Assembly (NCBI RefSeq): GCF_006442975.2
Contig: NZ_CP083954.1
Location: 4,719,501 to 4,783,500 of the forward strand
DNA: 64,000 nt
Direction: 5' to 3'
Source: Mesorhizobium sp. B2-1-1
GTDB lineage: Bacteria > Pseudomonadota > Alphaproteobacteria > Rhizobiales > Rhizobiaceae
Part shown: positions 32,655-40,423 of the stretch, piece by piece
Numbering within the stretch: position 1 is the first letter of the stretch
Layout of the letters: every line of letters starts with the position of its first letter
Translations under genes and position numbers: made by a program
Notes under the pieces: model-generated
Seen by the model: the letters and a program-made list of their open reading frames with translations, nothing else
Database searches by the model: none
What the model was told of the DNA's origin: nothing

Positions 32655-33455
32655 TCAGAAGGTGCTGCTCTTTGCGATCTCCAGCGAATTGACGAAATCC
32701 AGTGAACGCCGCAGCGCGCTCCGAATGGTGGCGATATCCACCGGCGCGCTCCGCCGTTGGGGATCACGGCGCTGCGGGCGCCGCAGCCGCAATGGCAGTT
32801 CGATGCTGACCGGCAGCGTCGCGGGAAGCGTTGCCCAGTACGGTTCGTAGCCGATCGAGCCGTCGCCGATAGCGCAAAATGTCCATCCCTCCCCGGTGCT
32901 GACGACATCCTTCAGATGAGCATGCCCAACGGCATCGATGGCATCAGCGATATCTTGCGCCGGCTGCACCGTCTCGTTGCTGTAGGTAAAGACATTTCCG
33001 GCGTCGTGGTTCAGGCGCACGTGTCGCGATCCGATGTCCCGAATGAAGCTTGCCCCCATCCGGGCACTGCCGAGCAGATCGCCTTGGCCATGTCCGGGGT
33101 TTTCAAGCGCCAGGACGATGCCGACTTCCTCCAGCCTCGGCAGGAGGGCGTCAATCGTTTTGCGGATCGCCGCGCTGTTTCTCGCCGGGCCGGCATTGGT
33201 AATCAGGAAGGACGCGCCAAGACCGGCGGCAAAGCCGATGCGGCGGGACAAGGCGTCGACGGCATCGGCCCCCGACAGGTCGAGATGAGCCGACACGGCA
33301 TTGATCCCCAGCCCGGCATGTTCCGCTGCCTGGCGCAACTTCGCGGCGTGCGCAGCCGCAAACATGCCTTCGTCGAAATCGACATAGCCGCGGATGAAGG
33401 CCGGCTCGACATGGAGGGCGCCGGCCGCCGCAATCTCCTCGAGGGCCAATTCCAT
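32655..33455 (-). CDS. TIM-barrel isomerase/decarboxylase-like protein (OiaC-like); start uncertain
   Basis: A xylose-isomerase-like TIM barrel of at least 266 residues. Metal ligands are visible in VLALENPGHG, LNHDAGN, GHAHLKDV and SIELPL. The first ATG is at 33455, but the 18 codons before it read as family sequence (TSVSTALFDGYP), so the true N-terminus is upstream. No ATG, GTG or TTG exists between this ATG and the in-frame stop of the preceding gene at 33513-33515; the only near-start is CTG at 33509. It lies downstream of an ApnO-like gene and a RuBisCO-like gene. In D-apionate pathways a decarboxylase of this broad type (OiaC, from memory) turns 3-oxo-isoapionate into L-erythrulose. 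Confidence 0.7.
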   Translation of the reverse strand: MELALEEIAAAGALHVEPAFIRGYVDFDEGMFAAAHAAKLRQAAEHAGLGINAVSAHLDLSGADAVDALSRRIGFAAGLGASFLITNAGPARNSAAIRKTIDALLPRLEEVGIVLALENPGHGQGDLLGSARMGASFIRDIGSRHVRLNHDAGNVFTYSNETVQPAQDIADAIDAVGHAHLKDVVSTGEGWTFCAIGDGSIGYEPYWATLPATLPVSIELPLRLRRPQRRDPQRRSAPVDIATIRSALRRSLDFVNSLEIAKSSTF

Positions 33456-33512
33456 GGGATAGCCATCGAAGAGCGCGGTCGATACCGAGGTCCGGCGCGG
33501 CGAAGGCAGGGC

Positions 33513-34358
33513 TCAGGCTCCCTTGCCGTAGACGATCAATTCCGAGGCTTCCTTGACCTTGGCAGGAGACAGCGCTTCGCGCCAATCGTCACGGACCACG
33601 ACGCCCTTGGCGAACCGCATCAGGCGTAGCGCCGCATCGGACGGCACTTTCGGAGAGAAGCCGAACCACATGGCGATCTCGACGTTCAGATGGCCTATCA
33701 GGAAGTCCATCGCGGCCTTCCTGGGAATGCCATATTTGCGTTCGCACTCCTCGACAGCCTCGACCATGGTGTCGACGAAGGGCATGGCCACCATTTCGGA
33801 CAGGCCCGGCTCCAGGATCGCCAGTTGTTCGACCGTGACGCGATGGCTGTCGATGATCGGCGACCACATGGCCCTGCACACTTCCTCGCCAAGCGCATAG
33901 TGCTCTTCCGGACCTTGCATCAGGGCACAGACGATCGATTGCCTGGCGATGCCGCCATGGTAATCGCGACGCGCGGCCCATTCCGTCTCTTCGCCGAACA
34001 GCGGCGGATGGCAGGGATGGCCGACGAAATAGGTGAGATCCGGCCGATCCGCGGGCAAGTCGCCGGCATAGGGCGCTGCCGCATCCAGAATGAGGATCAT
34101 GGTGCCCGCGGCAAGCATCGGCGAAATCTGGCGCGCCACCTGGCCGATGATGTTGTCCGGCAGAGCCATTACCACCACCTTGGCGCCGGGAATGCCCTCC
34201 TCCATGGCGACGGCGCCGATATCGGCCTCTCCCAGCCGCTTGCGGCCGGCCTCGCCGATCTCCACGGCGCGGACATCGTAGCCCGCTTCGATCAACTTGC
34301 GCGTCACGCGGAAGCCCATCTTCCCTCCGGCCCCAAGCACCGCCACGGATGTCGTCAT
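33513..34358 (-). CDS. apnO: ApnO-like oxidoisomerase (phosphogluconate-dehydrogenase-like), copy 1
   Basis: A 281-residue NAD-binding protein. ATG at 34358 follows GGGAGA. The Rossmann loop is VLGAGGKMGFRV at residues 7-18. HPCHPPLF near 135, ALMQGPE near 163 and the block SHRVTVEQLAILEPGLSE near 195 are shared with the second copy at 41574-42401. D-apionate oxidoisomerase (ApnO) oxidises D-apionate and moves its hydroxymethyl group to give 3-oxo-isoapionate. It is followed by the TIM-barrel gene in the same frame and preceded by a RuBisCO-like gene. This copy could act on a different branched acid. Confidence 0.75.
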   Translation of the reverse strand: MTTSVAVLGAGGKMGFRVTRKLIEAGYDVRAVEIGEAGRKRLGEADIGAVAMEEGIPGAKVVVMALPDNIIGQVARQISPMLAAGTMILILDAAAPYAGDLPADRPDLTYFVGHPCHPPLFGEETEWAARRDYHGGIARQSIVCALMQGPEEHYALGEEVCRAMWSPIIDSHRVTVEQLAILEPGLSEMVAMPFVDTMVEAVEECERKYGIPRKAAMDFLIGHLNVEIAMWFGFSPKVPSDAALRLMRFAKGVVVRDDWREALSPAKVKEASELIVYGKGA

Positions 34359-34404
34359 TTGCTTTCTCTCCCATTTGCCTTGATGGCGCGCCGATGGCGC
34401 AGAT

Positions 34405-35697
34405 TCAGCCGAACGCTTGCAGCGCGGCTTCGAGCTCCGGATGCGTGGCGGCGTAGTCGCGTGCGGGAACCCCTGCCGCCGCGGCTTCGAAAGCATCATG
34501 CAGGCTTCGAACGCCGGCGGCCGGCCCGCCTGGATGCGCCATGATCCCGCCGCCGCAGCAATAGATGAAATCGTCCGAGCCGAGCCTCGTATAGGTCTCG
34601 GCCGCCTGCACAGCGGTCTGTCCAGACGAAAACACCGGCATGACCGTATCGGGACGGCCAGCCCGCTCGAACATCGGGGTGAGACAGCCATGGGCCGACG
34701 CCATCACCGATTCGTCCGGCTCGCAGAACTTGTTGGACAGCCCGTTGACGTGCATGTGGTCGATGCCCGCCAGACGCCAGAATTTCTGATAGGCGAGATA
34801 GCTCATGCCGAGATCGGGAGAGCGGCTGAAGAGGCCCCAGCCGGCCCGATGGCCGTGCAGCGCAACGGCGGAGTGGCGACGCATCTCGATGACGGCGGAC
34901 AGGCCGACGGAATTCAGGACCAGCATGGCGCAGGTCCCGCCACGGCGCTCGATCAGATCCAGCTGGCGACGCATGGCGTCGATGTCACCGGAAATGTTGG
35001 CCGCATACATGACCTTGCGCCCGGTCCTGTCGGCGTGCCCGTCTATCACCGCCATGACCGCTTCGTACCGGTGTTCGAACGGCGAATGCGGAGGGTCCCC
35101 CATCAATTCGTCGTCCTTGATGAAATCAAGACCCGCGGCAATCAGCGTGTCGGCCAGGGTCGCGGTCTCCTGCGGGGTAAGACCAACGCTCGGCTTGACG
35201 ATGGTGCCGATCAGCGGGCGTCCTTCGACGCTTGTCAGGCGACGCGTTCCCTCGACGGCGAAGGCCGGCCCTGGGTAGGCATCCGCGAAGGCATCGGGAA
35301 AGGTAACGTCGAGGAGACGCATGGCCGAAAAATGATGCAACTCGAACAGATTGCCGAGAACCGTCGACCAGACCGAAGGCAGCACTGTTCCCGTATTCTC
35401 GATGTTCCAGGAAAGGCCCACCTTGGCCCGGCGCGGCCTGACGGTGGCATTTTTTGGCGAGCGCGAGAACGGCAACGCCTCGCTGTCGACCTCGGCAACA
35501 TCGCTGATGAATTCGACGCGGGCTCCGAACTTGCGCAGCAGCTCCGGCGTTTCTCCGGGTATGGCGCGGAAAGTCCCGCTTGATTGTTCGCCCGCCATCG
35601 CAGCCGCGGCAACCTCCAGCGGGTAGCGGGTTTCGATCAGATAGGTGGCGCGGAGGCGACCGGACAATGCAGGCTTCCCGACTGGAATGACGTTCAC
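34405..35697 (-). CDS. RuBisCO-like protein (form IV), copy 1
   Basis: About 430 residues with the RuBisCO large-subunit fold. Catalytic positions are kept: lysine in GTIVKP (about 167), the carbamate/metal triad in FIKDDE (about 192-197), histidine in LHGHRAG (about 283) and a loop-6 lysine in NGLSNKF (about 323), with the phosphate site FSSGQ and CGGGIMAHPGG near the end. Start is GTG at 35697. In D-apionate pathways such proteins decarboxylate or transcarboxylate 3-oxo-isoapionate-4-phosphate. It lies between the ApnO-like gene and a GntR regulator on the minus strand. It is not a form I/II carbon-fixing RuBisCO: no rbcS or phosphoribulokinase is near and the flanking motifs differ. No kinase lies in this module. 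Confidence 0.82.
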   Translation of the reverse strand: MNVIPVGKPALSGRLRATYLIETRYPLEVAAAAMAGEQSSGTFRAIPGETPELLRKFGARVEFISDVAEVDSEALPFSRSPKNATVRPRRAKVGLSWNIENTGTVLPSVWSTVLGNLFELHHFSAMRLLDVTFPDAFADAYPGPAFAVEGTRRLTSVEGRPLIGTIVKPSVGLTPQETATLADTLIAAGLDFIKDDELMGDPPHSPFEHRYEAVMAVIDGHADRTGRKVMYAANISGDIDAMRRQLDLIERRGGTCAMLVLNSVGLSAVIEMRRHSAVALHGHRAGWGLFSRSPDLGMSYLAYQKFWRLAGIDHMHVNGLSNKFCEPDESVMASAHGCLTPMFERAGRPDTVMPVFSSGQTAVQAAETYTRLGSDDFIYCCGGGIMAHPGGPAAGVRSLHDAFEAAAAGVPARDYAATHPELEAALQAFG

Positions 35698-35729
35698 GGA
35701 GTGACCGTTAGCACCAAAAAGAAATCATG

Positions 35730-35740
35730 TCATCATATGA
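35730..35740. promoter_or_regulatory. TCATCATATGA box upstream of RuBisCO-like copy 1
   Basis: TCATCATATGA at 35730-35740, 33 bases before the GTG of the RuBisCO-like gene. The first nine bases recur in inverse orientation at 36570-36578, upstream of the GntR gene. It may be a site for that regulator. Confidence 0.4.
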
Positions 35741-35771
35741 GTTTTCTCGGGCAAAAAATTTCGACGGCCGC

Positions 35772-36485
35772 TCAGCTGGCTCCGCCGCCGGCCAGTTTCG
35801 AATAGAGCTCGTTGGCGCGGCCAATGTGGTCGGCCATTGCCGCGCTCGCGCCTTCCGGATCGCCGCCGGCGATTGCCTTGTAGATCCGCTCATGCTCCTC
35901 GACCGTCAGCCGCTCGGCGCCTTTCATCGCCACCAGATCCCGCTTGAAACGGGACAGCCATTCGAGCATTCCCTTCGCCACCGCCGCTATCATCGAATTG
36001 CCGCTCATCTCCGCAATGACGGCGTGGAACTCCATGTCGGCAGCTACAAACCGGGCTTGGTCGCCCTTTGCCTCGCGCAAATGACGCAAGGTCTCCGCGA
36101 GGCGTTCCAAACTCTTGGCCGTAGCGCGCCGCGTGGCTATCCGAACCAGGCCGGTTTCCAGCAAGAGCCTGACTTCCTTGAGTTCTTCGAGCCCGCGAGA
36201 GTTCGTCGCCAGCATCATGACCATCGCCGCGGAGACCTGATCGACGATGACATCAGGCGTCGGATTGATGACGCGGGCACGTTCTCCGTGCGAGATCCTG
36301 ATAAGTCCCATCTGCTGCAGCGACAGCATCGCTTCCCTGATCGAGGGCCGGCCGACGCCGATCATCGTCATTAGTTCCTTTTCCGACGGCAATTGAGAGC
36401 CGGGCGGGAATTCGGACGTCGAGATTGCCGCCATCAGCCGGTCAAGCACCTCCACATACAATTTCTTTTTCTGGACCGGCTCCAT
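35772..36485 (-). CDS. GntR-family (FadR/FCD) regulator, copy 1
   Basis: A 237-residue protein. ATG at 36485 is preferred for its AGGGAGGGA ribosome site and because MEPVQKKKLYVEVLDRL is a normal GntR start; another in-frame start at 36554 lies upstream. The winged helix-turn-helix (LPSEKELMTMIGVGRPSIREAMLSLQQMGLI) is at about 32-63, and the all-helical FCD effector domain, with metal-type histidines in DMEFHAVIAEMSGN, fills the rest. The SHGERARV stretch after the wing is also in copy 2. It lies just upstream of the RuBisCO-like, ApnO-like and TIM-barrel genes on the same strand, with 74 bases to the RuBisCO-like start, and probably senses a sugar acid. Confidence 0.87.
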   Translation of the reverse strand: MEPVQKKKLYVEVLDRLMAAISTSEFPPGSQLPSEKELMTMIGVGRPSIREAMLSLQQMGLIRISHGERARVINPTPDVIVDQVSAAMVMMLATNSRGLEELKEVRLLLETGLVRIATRRATAKSLERLAETLRHLREAKGDQARFVAADMEFHAVIAEMSGNSMIAAVAKGMLEWLSRFKRDLVAMKGAERLTVEEHERIYKAIAGGDPEGASAAMADHIGRANELYSKLAGGGAS

Positions 36486-36568
36486 CTGTCCCTCCCTGGG
36501 GTGTTCGCGGAACAATCGATCCCGAGTCGCGTCGGCAGACAAGGGTCGCGCCATCGATTGACATTACA

Positions 36569-36578
36569 TATATGATGA
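36569..36578. promoter_or_regulatory. Inverse copy of the TCATCATAT box, upstream of GntR copy 1
   Basis: TATATGATGA at 36569-36578 is the reverse complement of TCATCATATA. It lies 84 bases upstream of the preferred GntR start. With the box at 35730-35740 it forms a pair of sites flanking the regulator gene. Confidence 0.35.
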
Positions 36579-36738
36579 CCTAACGTCCGTCTACGGCCGA
36601 CTTTGGACTGGTCACCAGTTGCTGGAGCAGGCCGGCTCCGTTTGGCCAAGGAAGAACGAAGCTGACGGCCGAGCTTCGTCTCGTCCTTAAATCGAAGGAG
36701 GTTTCGGCAATCGAGGTTCCGGTGCCCGCTTGCCTATT

Positions 36739-36770
36739 TGGTATGCTGGTATAACATGTAGCTGGTATGG
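36739..36770. promoter_or_regulatory. Repeated GGTATA-like boxes upstream of the fused ABC operon
   Basis: TGGTAT occurs at 36739, 36747 and 36763, giving spacings of 8 and 16 bases, so all three face the same side of an 8-base register. E. coli NanR, a GntR/FadR regulator, binds repeated GGTATA hexamers with nearly this spacing. CTGGTATAA (36746-36754) also appears, inverted, at 42448-42456 and 50756-50764. The rest of the 360-base gap 36486-36845 holds a purine-rich stretch and a possible leader but no gene. Confidence 0.6.
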
Positions 36771-36845
36771 CGTCTTTCGGAGGACGTCGTAACGGAATGG
36801 CAGAAGGCCGACGTATCGGCCGGTGTTTTTTGGGAGGAAAATATC

Positions 36846-37868
36846 ATGAAGTTTTCAACCGTGGCGGCGCTTGCCGGCGCCGCGCTGGTCAGCGTCTCGG
36901 CTGTGCCGGCAATGGCGTCACCGGATGCGCCGGTGATCGCGCTCGCCAACGCCTATTACGGCAACACCTGGCGGCACCAGATGGTGGAGGCTTTCGAAGC
37001 CTCGGCCAAGGAAGCCAAGGCGGCCGGCCAGATTGCCGACTACATCGTCATGAACGGCGACGGCTCGGTGGCGCAGCAGAACAGCCAGATCGCCGAGCTG
37101 ATCCTCAAGAAGGTCGACGTGCTCGCCGTCGATGCCGCGTCGGAAACCGCGGTCAACGGGATCATCGAAAAAGCCTGCAAGGCCGGCATCATCGTCGTTT
37201 CGTTCGATTCGGTCGCCTCGGCGCCCTGCAACTACCAGCTCAACTTCGACTTCAAGGGCTACAAGGCAGCCCAGGCCGAGGCCGTCTTCAAGATGATCGG
37301 CGGCAAGGGCAACGTCATCCAGGTGCGCGGCGTCAAGGGTTCGGCGCCCGACAACGACATGTTCAACGCGCAACAGTCGGTGCTGGCCAAATATCCCGAT
37401 ATCAAGGTTGTCGCCACGGTCTATGGCCAGGCGACCGCGTCGGTCGCACAGGCGGCCATCGCCAACGTGCTGCCCTCCCTGCCGCATGTCGACGCCGTGC
37501 TCGCACAAGGCGGCAGCGACGATGTCGGCATCGCCCAGGCGTTCGTCCAGTATGGCGGCGACTATGCCGGCAAGATGCCGATCATCGAAGGCGGCGGCGG
37601 CACCGACTTCGTCAAATGGTGGGCCGAGGAGAACGCCAAGAACGGCTACCAGACGGTCTCGATGAACACCACGCCCGGTATTGGCGGCGCCGCGTTCTGG
37701 CTCGGCCTGTCGCTGCTCAAGGGCGCCAAGGCACCCAAGATGATGATCATGCCGGTGGCCACCGTCGATGCCGGCAACCTCAAGGAATATGCAAAGCTGC
37801 CTGGCGGCCAGATCATCAGCCCCAGCTATTCGCTCGACTGGGTCAAGCAGAACCTGCTGAGCAAGTAA
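36846..37868 (+). CDS. Sugar ABC transporter substrate-binding protein, module 1
   Basis: A 340-residue secreted protein with a clear signal peptide (MKFSTVAALAGAALVSVSAV, cleavage after AMA at about 25). The mature part is an RbsB-like two-lobe binder (ALANAYYGNTWRHQM; VDVLAVDAAS; GIIVVSFDS). GGGAGGAAAA precedes the ATG. It is followed by a strong RNA hairpin and then the fused ATPase-permease gene. GGTATA boxes upstream tie it to the regulators of this region. Context suggests a branched sugar or sugar acid ligand. It is only distantly like the second binder at 42677. Confidence 0.85.
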   Translation: MKFSTVAALAGAALVSVSAVPAMASPDAPVIALANAYYGNTWRHQMVEAFEASAKEAKAAGQIADYIVMNGDGSVAQQNSQIAELILKKVDVLAVDAASETAVNGIIEKACKAGIIVVSFDSVASAPCNYQLNFDFKGYKAAQAEAVFKMIGGKGNVIQVRGVKGSAPDNDMFNAQQSVLAKYPDIKVVATVYGQATASVAQAAIANVLPSLPHVDAVLAQGGSDDVGIAQAFVQYGGDYAGKMPIIEGGGGTDFVKWWAEENAKNGYQTVSMNTTPGIGGAAFWLGLSLLKGAKAPKMMIMPVATVDAGNLKEYAKLPGGQIISPSYSLDWVKQNLLSK

Positions 37869-37880
37869 GGTTGGCAATGC

Positions 37881-37920
37881 CAGGGACCGGGCGCCGCGGA
37901 ACGGCCGCGCCCGGTCCCTG
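37881..37920 (+). promoter_or_regulatory. Strong intercistronic hairpin after the substrate-binding gene
   Basis: A perfect 14-base-pair stem, CAGGGACCGGGCGC with GCGCCCGGTCCCTG, and a 12-base loop, in the 74 bases between the binder and ATPase-permease genes. No T-run follows, so it is better read as a block to 3' RNA decay that raises binder mRNA over the membrane parts. Confidence 0.75.
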
Positions 37921-37942
37921 CCCGTGAAGAAACGGAGGACGA

Positions 37943-40423
37943 ATGTCCCATCTCGCCGTAGCCCCGGAAGGCGCAGCCGCCGCGGTGCTCGCCGATCCGA
38001 CCCGGCAGAGCGTTGTTTCGCTTTCCGGGATCACCAAGAGCTTCGGACCGACGCTGGCGAATGCAGAGATCGACCTCGCCGTCTCCACCGGCGAGATCAT
38101 CGGGCTGGTCGGCGGCAACGGCGCCGGCAAATCGACGCTGATGCGCATCCTGTGCGGGGCGATGTGGCCGACCCTGGGCTCGATTTCGTTTGCCGGCCAG
38201 AATATCGGCTTCGCCGGCTACGACACGGCGGAAGCACAGCGCCGCGGCATCCGCATGGTGCACCAGGAATTGTCGCTGTGCGCCAACCTCTCGGTGGCCG
38301 AAAACTTCTTCCTGGAAATTCCGGCGGATGCCGCCAACCGGCCGGGCTGGCGGGCACTCTACAGGGCGCGCGCCCGCTCGGCGCTGGACGCCGTCTTCCC
38401 CGCAAACGGCATCGATGTGAATGCCGAAGTCGGCCACCTCTCCATCGCCGAACGGCAAATGGTCGAGATTGCGCGCGCCGCCGCGACCCCCGGTGTCAAG
38501 CTGATCGTTCTTGACGAACCGACCTCCTCGCTCGATCTCGATCGCTCGAGACAGTTGCGGGCCTTCATCCGCGAGCGGGCCAAATCCGGCCTCGCCTTCA
38601 TCTTCATCAGCCACAAGCTTCAGGAAATCATCGACATCGCCACCCAGGTGGTCGTGCTGCGCAATGGACGCACCGCCTGGCGCGGCGATGTGGCCGAGAC
38701 GTCGATCGGCAGGCTGGTGCAGCTCATGGGGGGCGACGCCAACTCGATCCACCAGCATGGTACCGCCACCACCGGCAGCCGCGAAGCGCTGGTGCGATTG
38801 TCCGGGTTCCTGACGGCCGAACTCGGCCGCGACATCGAGATCGGCCGCGGTGAAATCATCGGATTGGCAGGCCTCGAAGGCAGCGGCCAGAAGGAGTTGC
38901 TGCACGCAATCTTCAAGCCCGATTCCGGAACGGATGCGGCCGTCGCCAGGAACGGTGAAGCCGGTTTCATCGCGGGCGACCGCCAGAAGGAAGGCGTGTT
39001 CCCCTTGTGGAGCGTGCTTGGGAACATCAGCATCGGCGCCCTGGCACGCCGCCCGGCGCTGGGCCTGGTCTCGGACCGCGCCAACCGCGCGGCAGCGGCG
39101 GATGCCGCCGGCCGGCTGCGGCTCGACGAAACCCGCTTCGGATCCAACATATTGGAGCTCAGCGGCGGCAACCAGCAGAAGGCGCTCGTCGCCCGGGCGC
39201 TCGTCGCCGACACGCCGATCGTCCTGCTCGACGACCCGACACGCGGCGTCGACATCGCCACCAAGCAGGACTTCTACCGCCTCTGCAACGACATTGCGCG
39301 AGGCGGGCGCACGCTCATCTGGCACACGACCGAAGATGCCGAACTCCTGGCCTGCGACCGCGTGCTGGTGTTTTCAGGCGGCTGCATCGTCAAGGAACTG
39401 GCCGGCGAGGCGATCACGGAATCAGCCGTCGTTGGAGCGTCCTTTGCCCAGCAGACGGACAAAGCCGCCAGTGCGGGACGCAGCGGCGCTGCCGGCGCCG
39501 GGCTTGCCCGCAGGCTGGTGAATGCTGCCCCCTTCATCGGCCTCGCCGCCGTGCTGGCGGTGATGATCTCGGCCAATCCGGCGGTCGCCTCCATTTTCGG
39601 GCTCGACCTCTTGCTGATGCCGGCGCTGTCGCTGGTACTGGTGACCGCGGCGCAGATGTTCATCGTCGGCGGCAGCGAGATCGACCTCGGCGTCGGCGCG
39701 TTCGCGGGGCTCGTCAGCGTGCTCAGCGCCACGCTGCTCTACGACCAGCCGTGGCTCGGCGCGCTGGCGCTGGCTGCGGCGATCGCCGCCTATGCCGGCC
39801 TCGGCGGCCTGATCCAGGCGCGCAAGATCCCGGCCATCGTCGTCACGCTGGGCGCGTCCTTCATCTGGGTCGGGATAGGCTATGCGCTGCAGCCGACGCC
39901 GGGCGGCGCCAGCCCCGAATGGCTGTCGGCAATGTTCAACTGGTCGCTCGGCTTCGTGCCAACCTCGATCATCCTCATCGCCGCGGTGGCAATCGTGGTG
40001 TTCGTGATCGACCGGCTGCCGCTCGGCGTGGTGCTGCGCGGTTTCGGCAACAATCCGACCGCGATGATCCGTTCCGGCTGGTCGCCGACGCGCTACGCGC
40101 TGGTGCGCTACCTCGTCGCCGGGCTGTTCGCCGCCGCCGCCGGCCTGTCGCTGACGGCGATCAATACGGCGAGCGACATCAATTCCGGCAATTCATTCAC
40201 CCTGCTCAGCGTCGCCGCCGTGGTGATGGGCGGCTGTTCGCTGTTGGGCGGCGTCATCTCGCCGGTCGGCGCCGTCGCCGGCGCGGTCACGCTGGCGTTG
40301 ATCGGCGCCCTGCTCGGCACGCTGAGCGTGAGCAGCGACTTCAATGCGGCGACGCAGGGATTGATCCTCATCGCCCTGCTGACCTTGCGCAGCCTGACCG
40401 CGGACCGCAGGAGCGAACAATGA
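37943..40423 (+). CDS. Fused ABC transporter ATPase-permease
   Basis: An 826-residue fusion. Residues about 25-495 are an RbsA-like double ATPase: Walker A GGNGAGKST and Walker B LIVLDEPTSSLD in the first half, a degenerate Walker A (GLEGSGQKELL), LSGGNQQK and LLDDPTRGVD in the second. The second Walker B has aspartate where glutamate is usual. Residues about 520-820 are an RbsC-like permease (GGSEIDLGVGAFAGL; GNNPTAMIRSGWSPTRYAL). Ribose-type importers normally have these as separate proteins. A stand-alone permease overlaps its stop, so the complex is probably a heteromer of two permease types. GGAGG upstream supports ATG 37943. Confidence 0.87.
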   Translation: MSHLAVAPEGAAAAVLADPTRQSVVSLSGITKSFGPTLANAEIDLAVSTGEIIGLVGGNGAGKSTLMRILCGAMWPTLGSISFAGQNIGFAGYDTAEAQRRGIRMVHQELSLCANLSVAENFFLEIPADAANRPGWRALYRARARSALDAVFPANGIDVNAEVGHLSIAERQMVEIARAAATPGVKLIVLDEPTSSLDLDRSRQLRAFIRERAKSGLAFIFISHKLQEIIDIATQVVVLRNGRTAWRGDVAETSIGRLVQLMGGDANSIHQHGTATTGSREALVRLSGFLTAELGRDIEIGRGEIIGLAGLEGSGQKELLHAIFKPDSGTDAAVARNGEAGFIAGDRQKEGVFPLWSVLGNISIGALARRPALGLVSDRANRAAAADAAGRLRLDETRFGSNILELSGGNQQKALVARALVADTPIVLLDDPTRGVDIATKQDFYRLCNDIARGGRTLIWHTTEDAELLACDRVLVFSGGCIVKELAGEAITESAVVGASFAQQTDKAASAGRSGAAGAGLARRLVNAAPFIGLAAVLAVMISANPAVASIFGLDLLLMPALSLVLVTAAQMFIVGGSEIDLGVGAFAGLVSVLSATLLYDQPWLGALALAAAIAAYAGLGGLIQARKIPAIVVTLGASFIWVGIGYALQPTPGGASPEWLSAMFNWSLGFVPTSIILIAAVAIVVFVIDRLPLGVVLRGFGNNPTAMIRSGWSPTRYALVRYLVAGLFAAAAGLSLTAINTASDINSGNSFTLLSVAAVVMGGCSLLGGVISPVGAVAGAVTLALIGALLGTLSVSSDFNAATQGLILIALLTLRSLTADRRSEQ

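Noticed and set aside
34405-35697. A carbon-fixing RuBisCO
   Set aside because: No small subunit, phosphoribulokinase or CbbR is nearby; length and neighbours fit RuBisCO-like proteins of apionate pathways. The same applies to 50818-52068.
34405-35697. A methylthioribulose-phosphate isomerase or enolase of the RuBisCO-like type, because mtnA is 1.8 kb away
   Set aside because: The gene is on the other strand in an operon with ApnO-like and TIM-barrel genes, and a similar protein sits with OiaK. The apionate reading explains both copies better.
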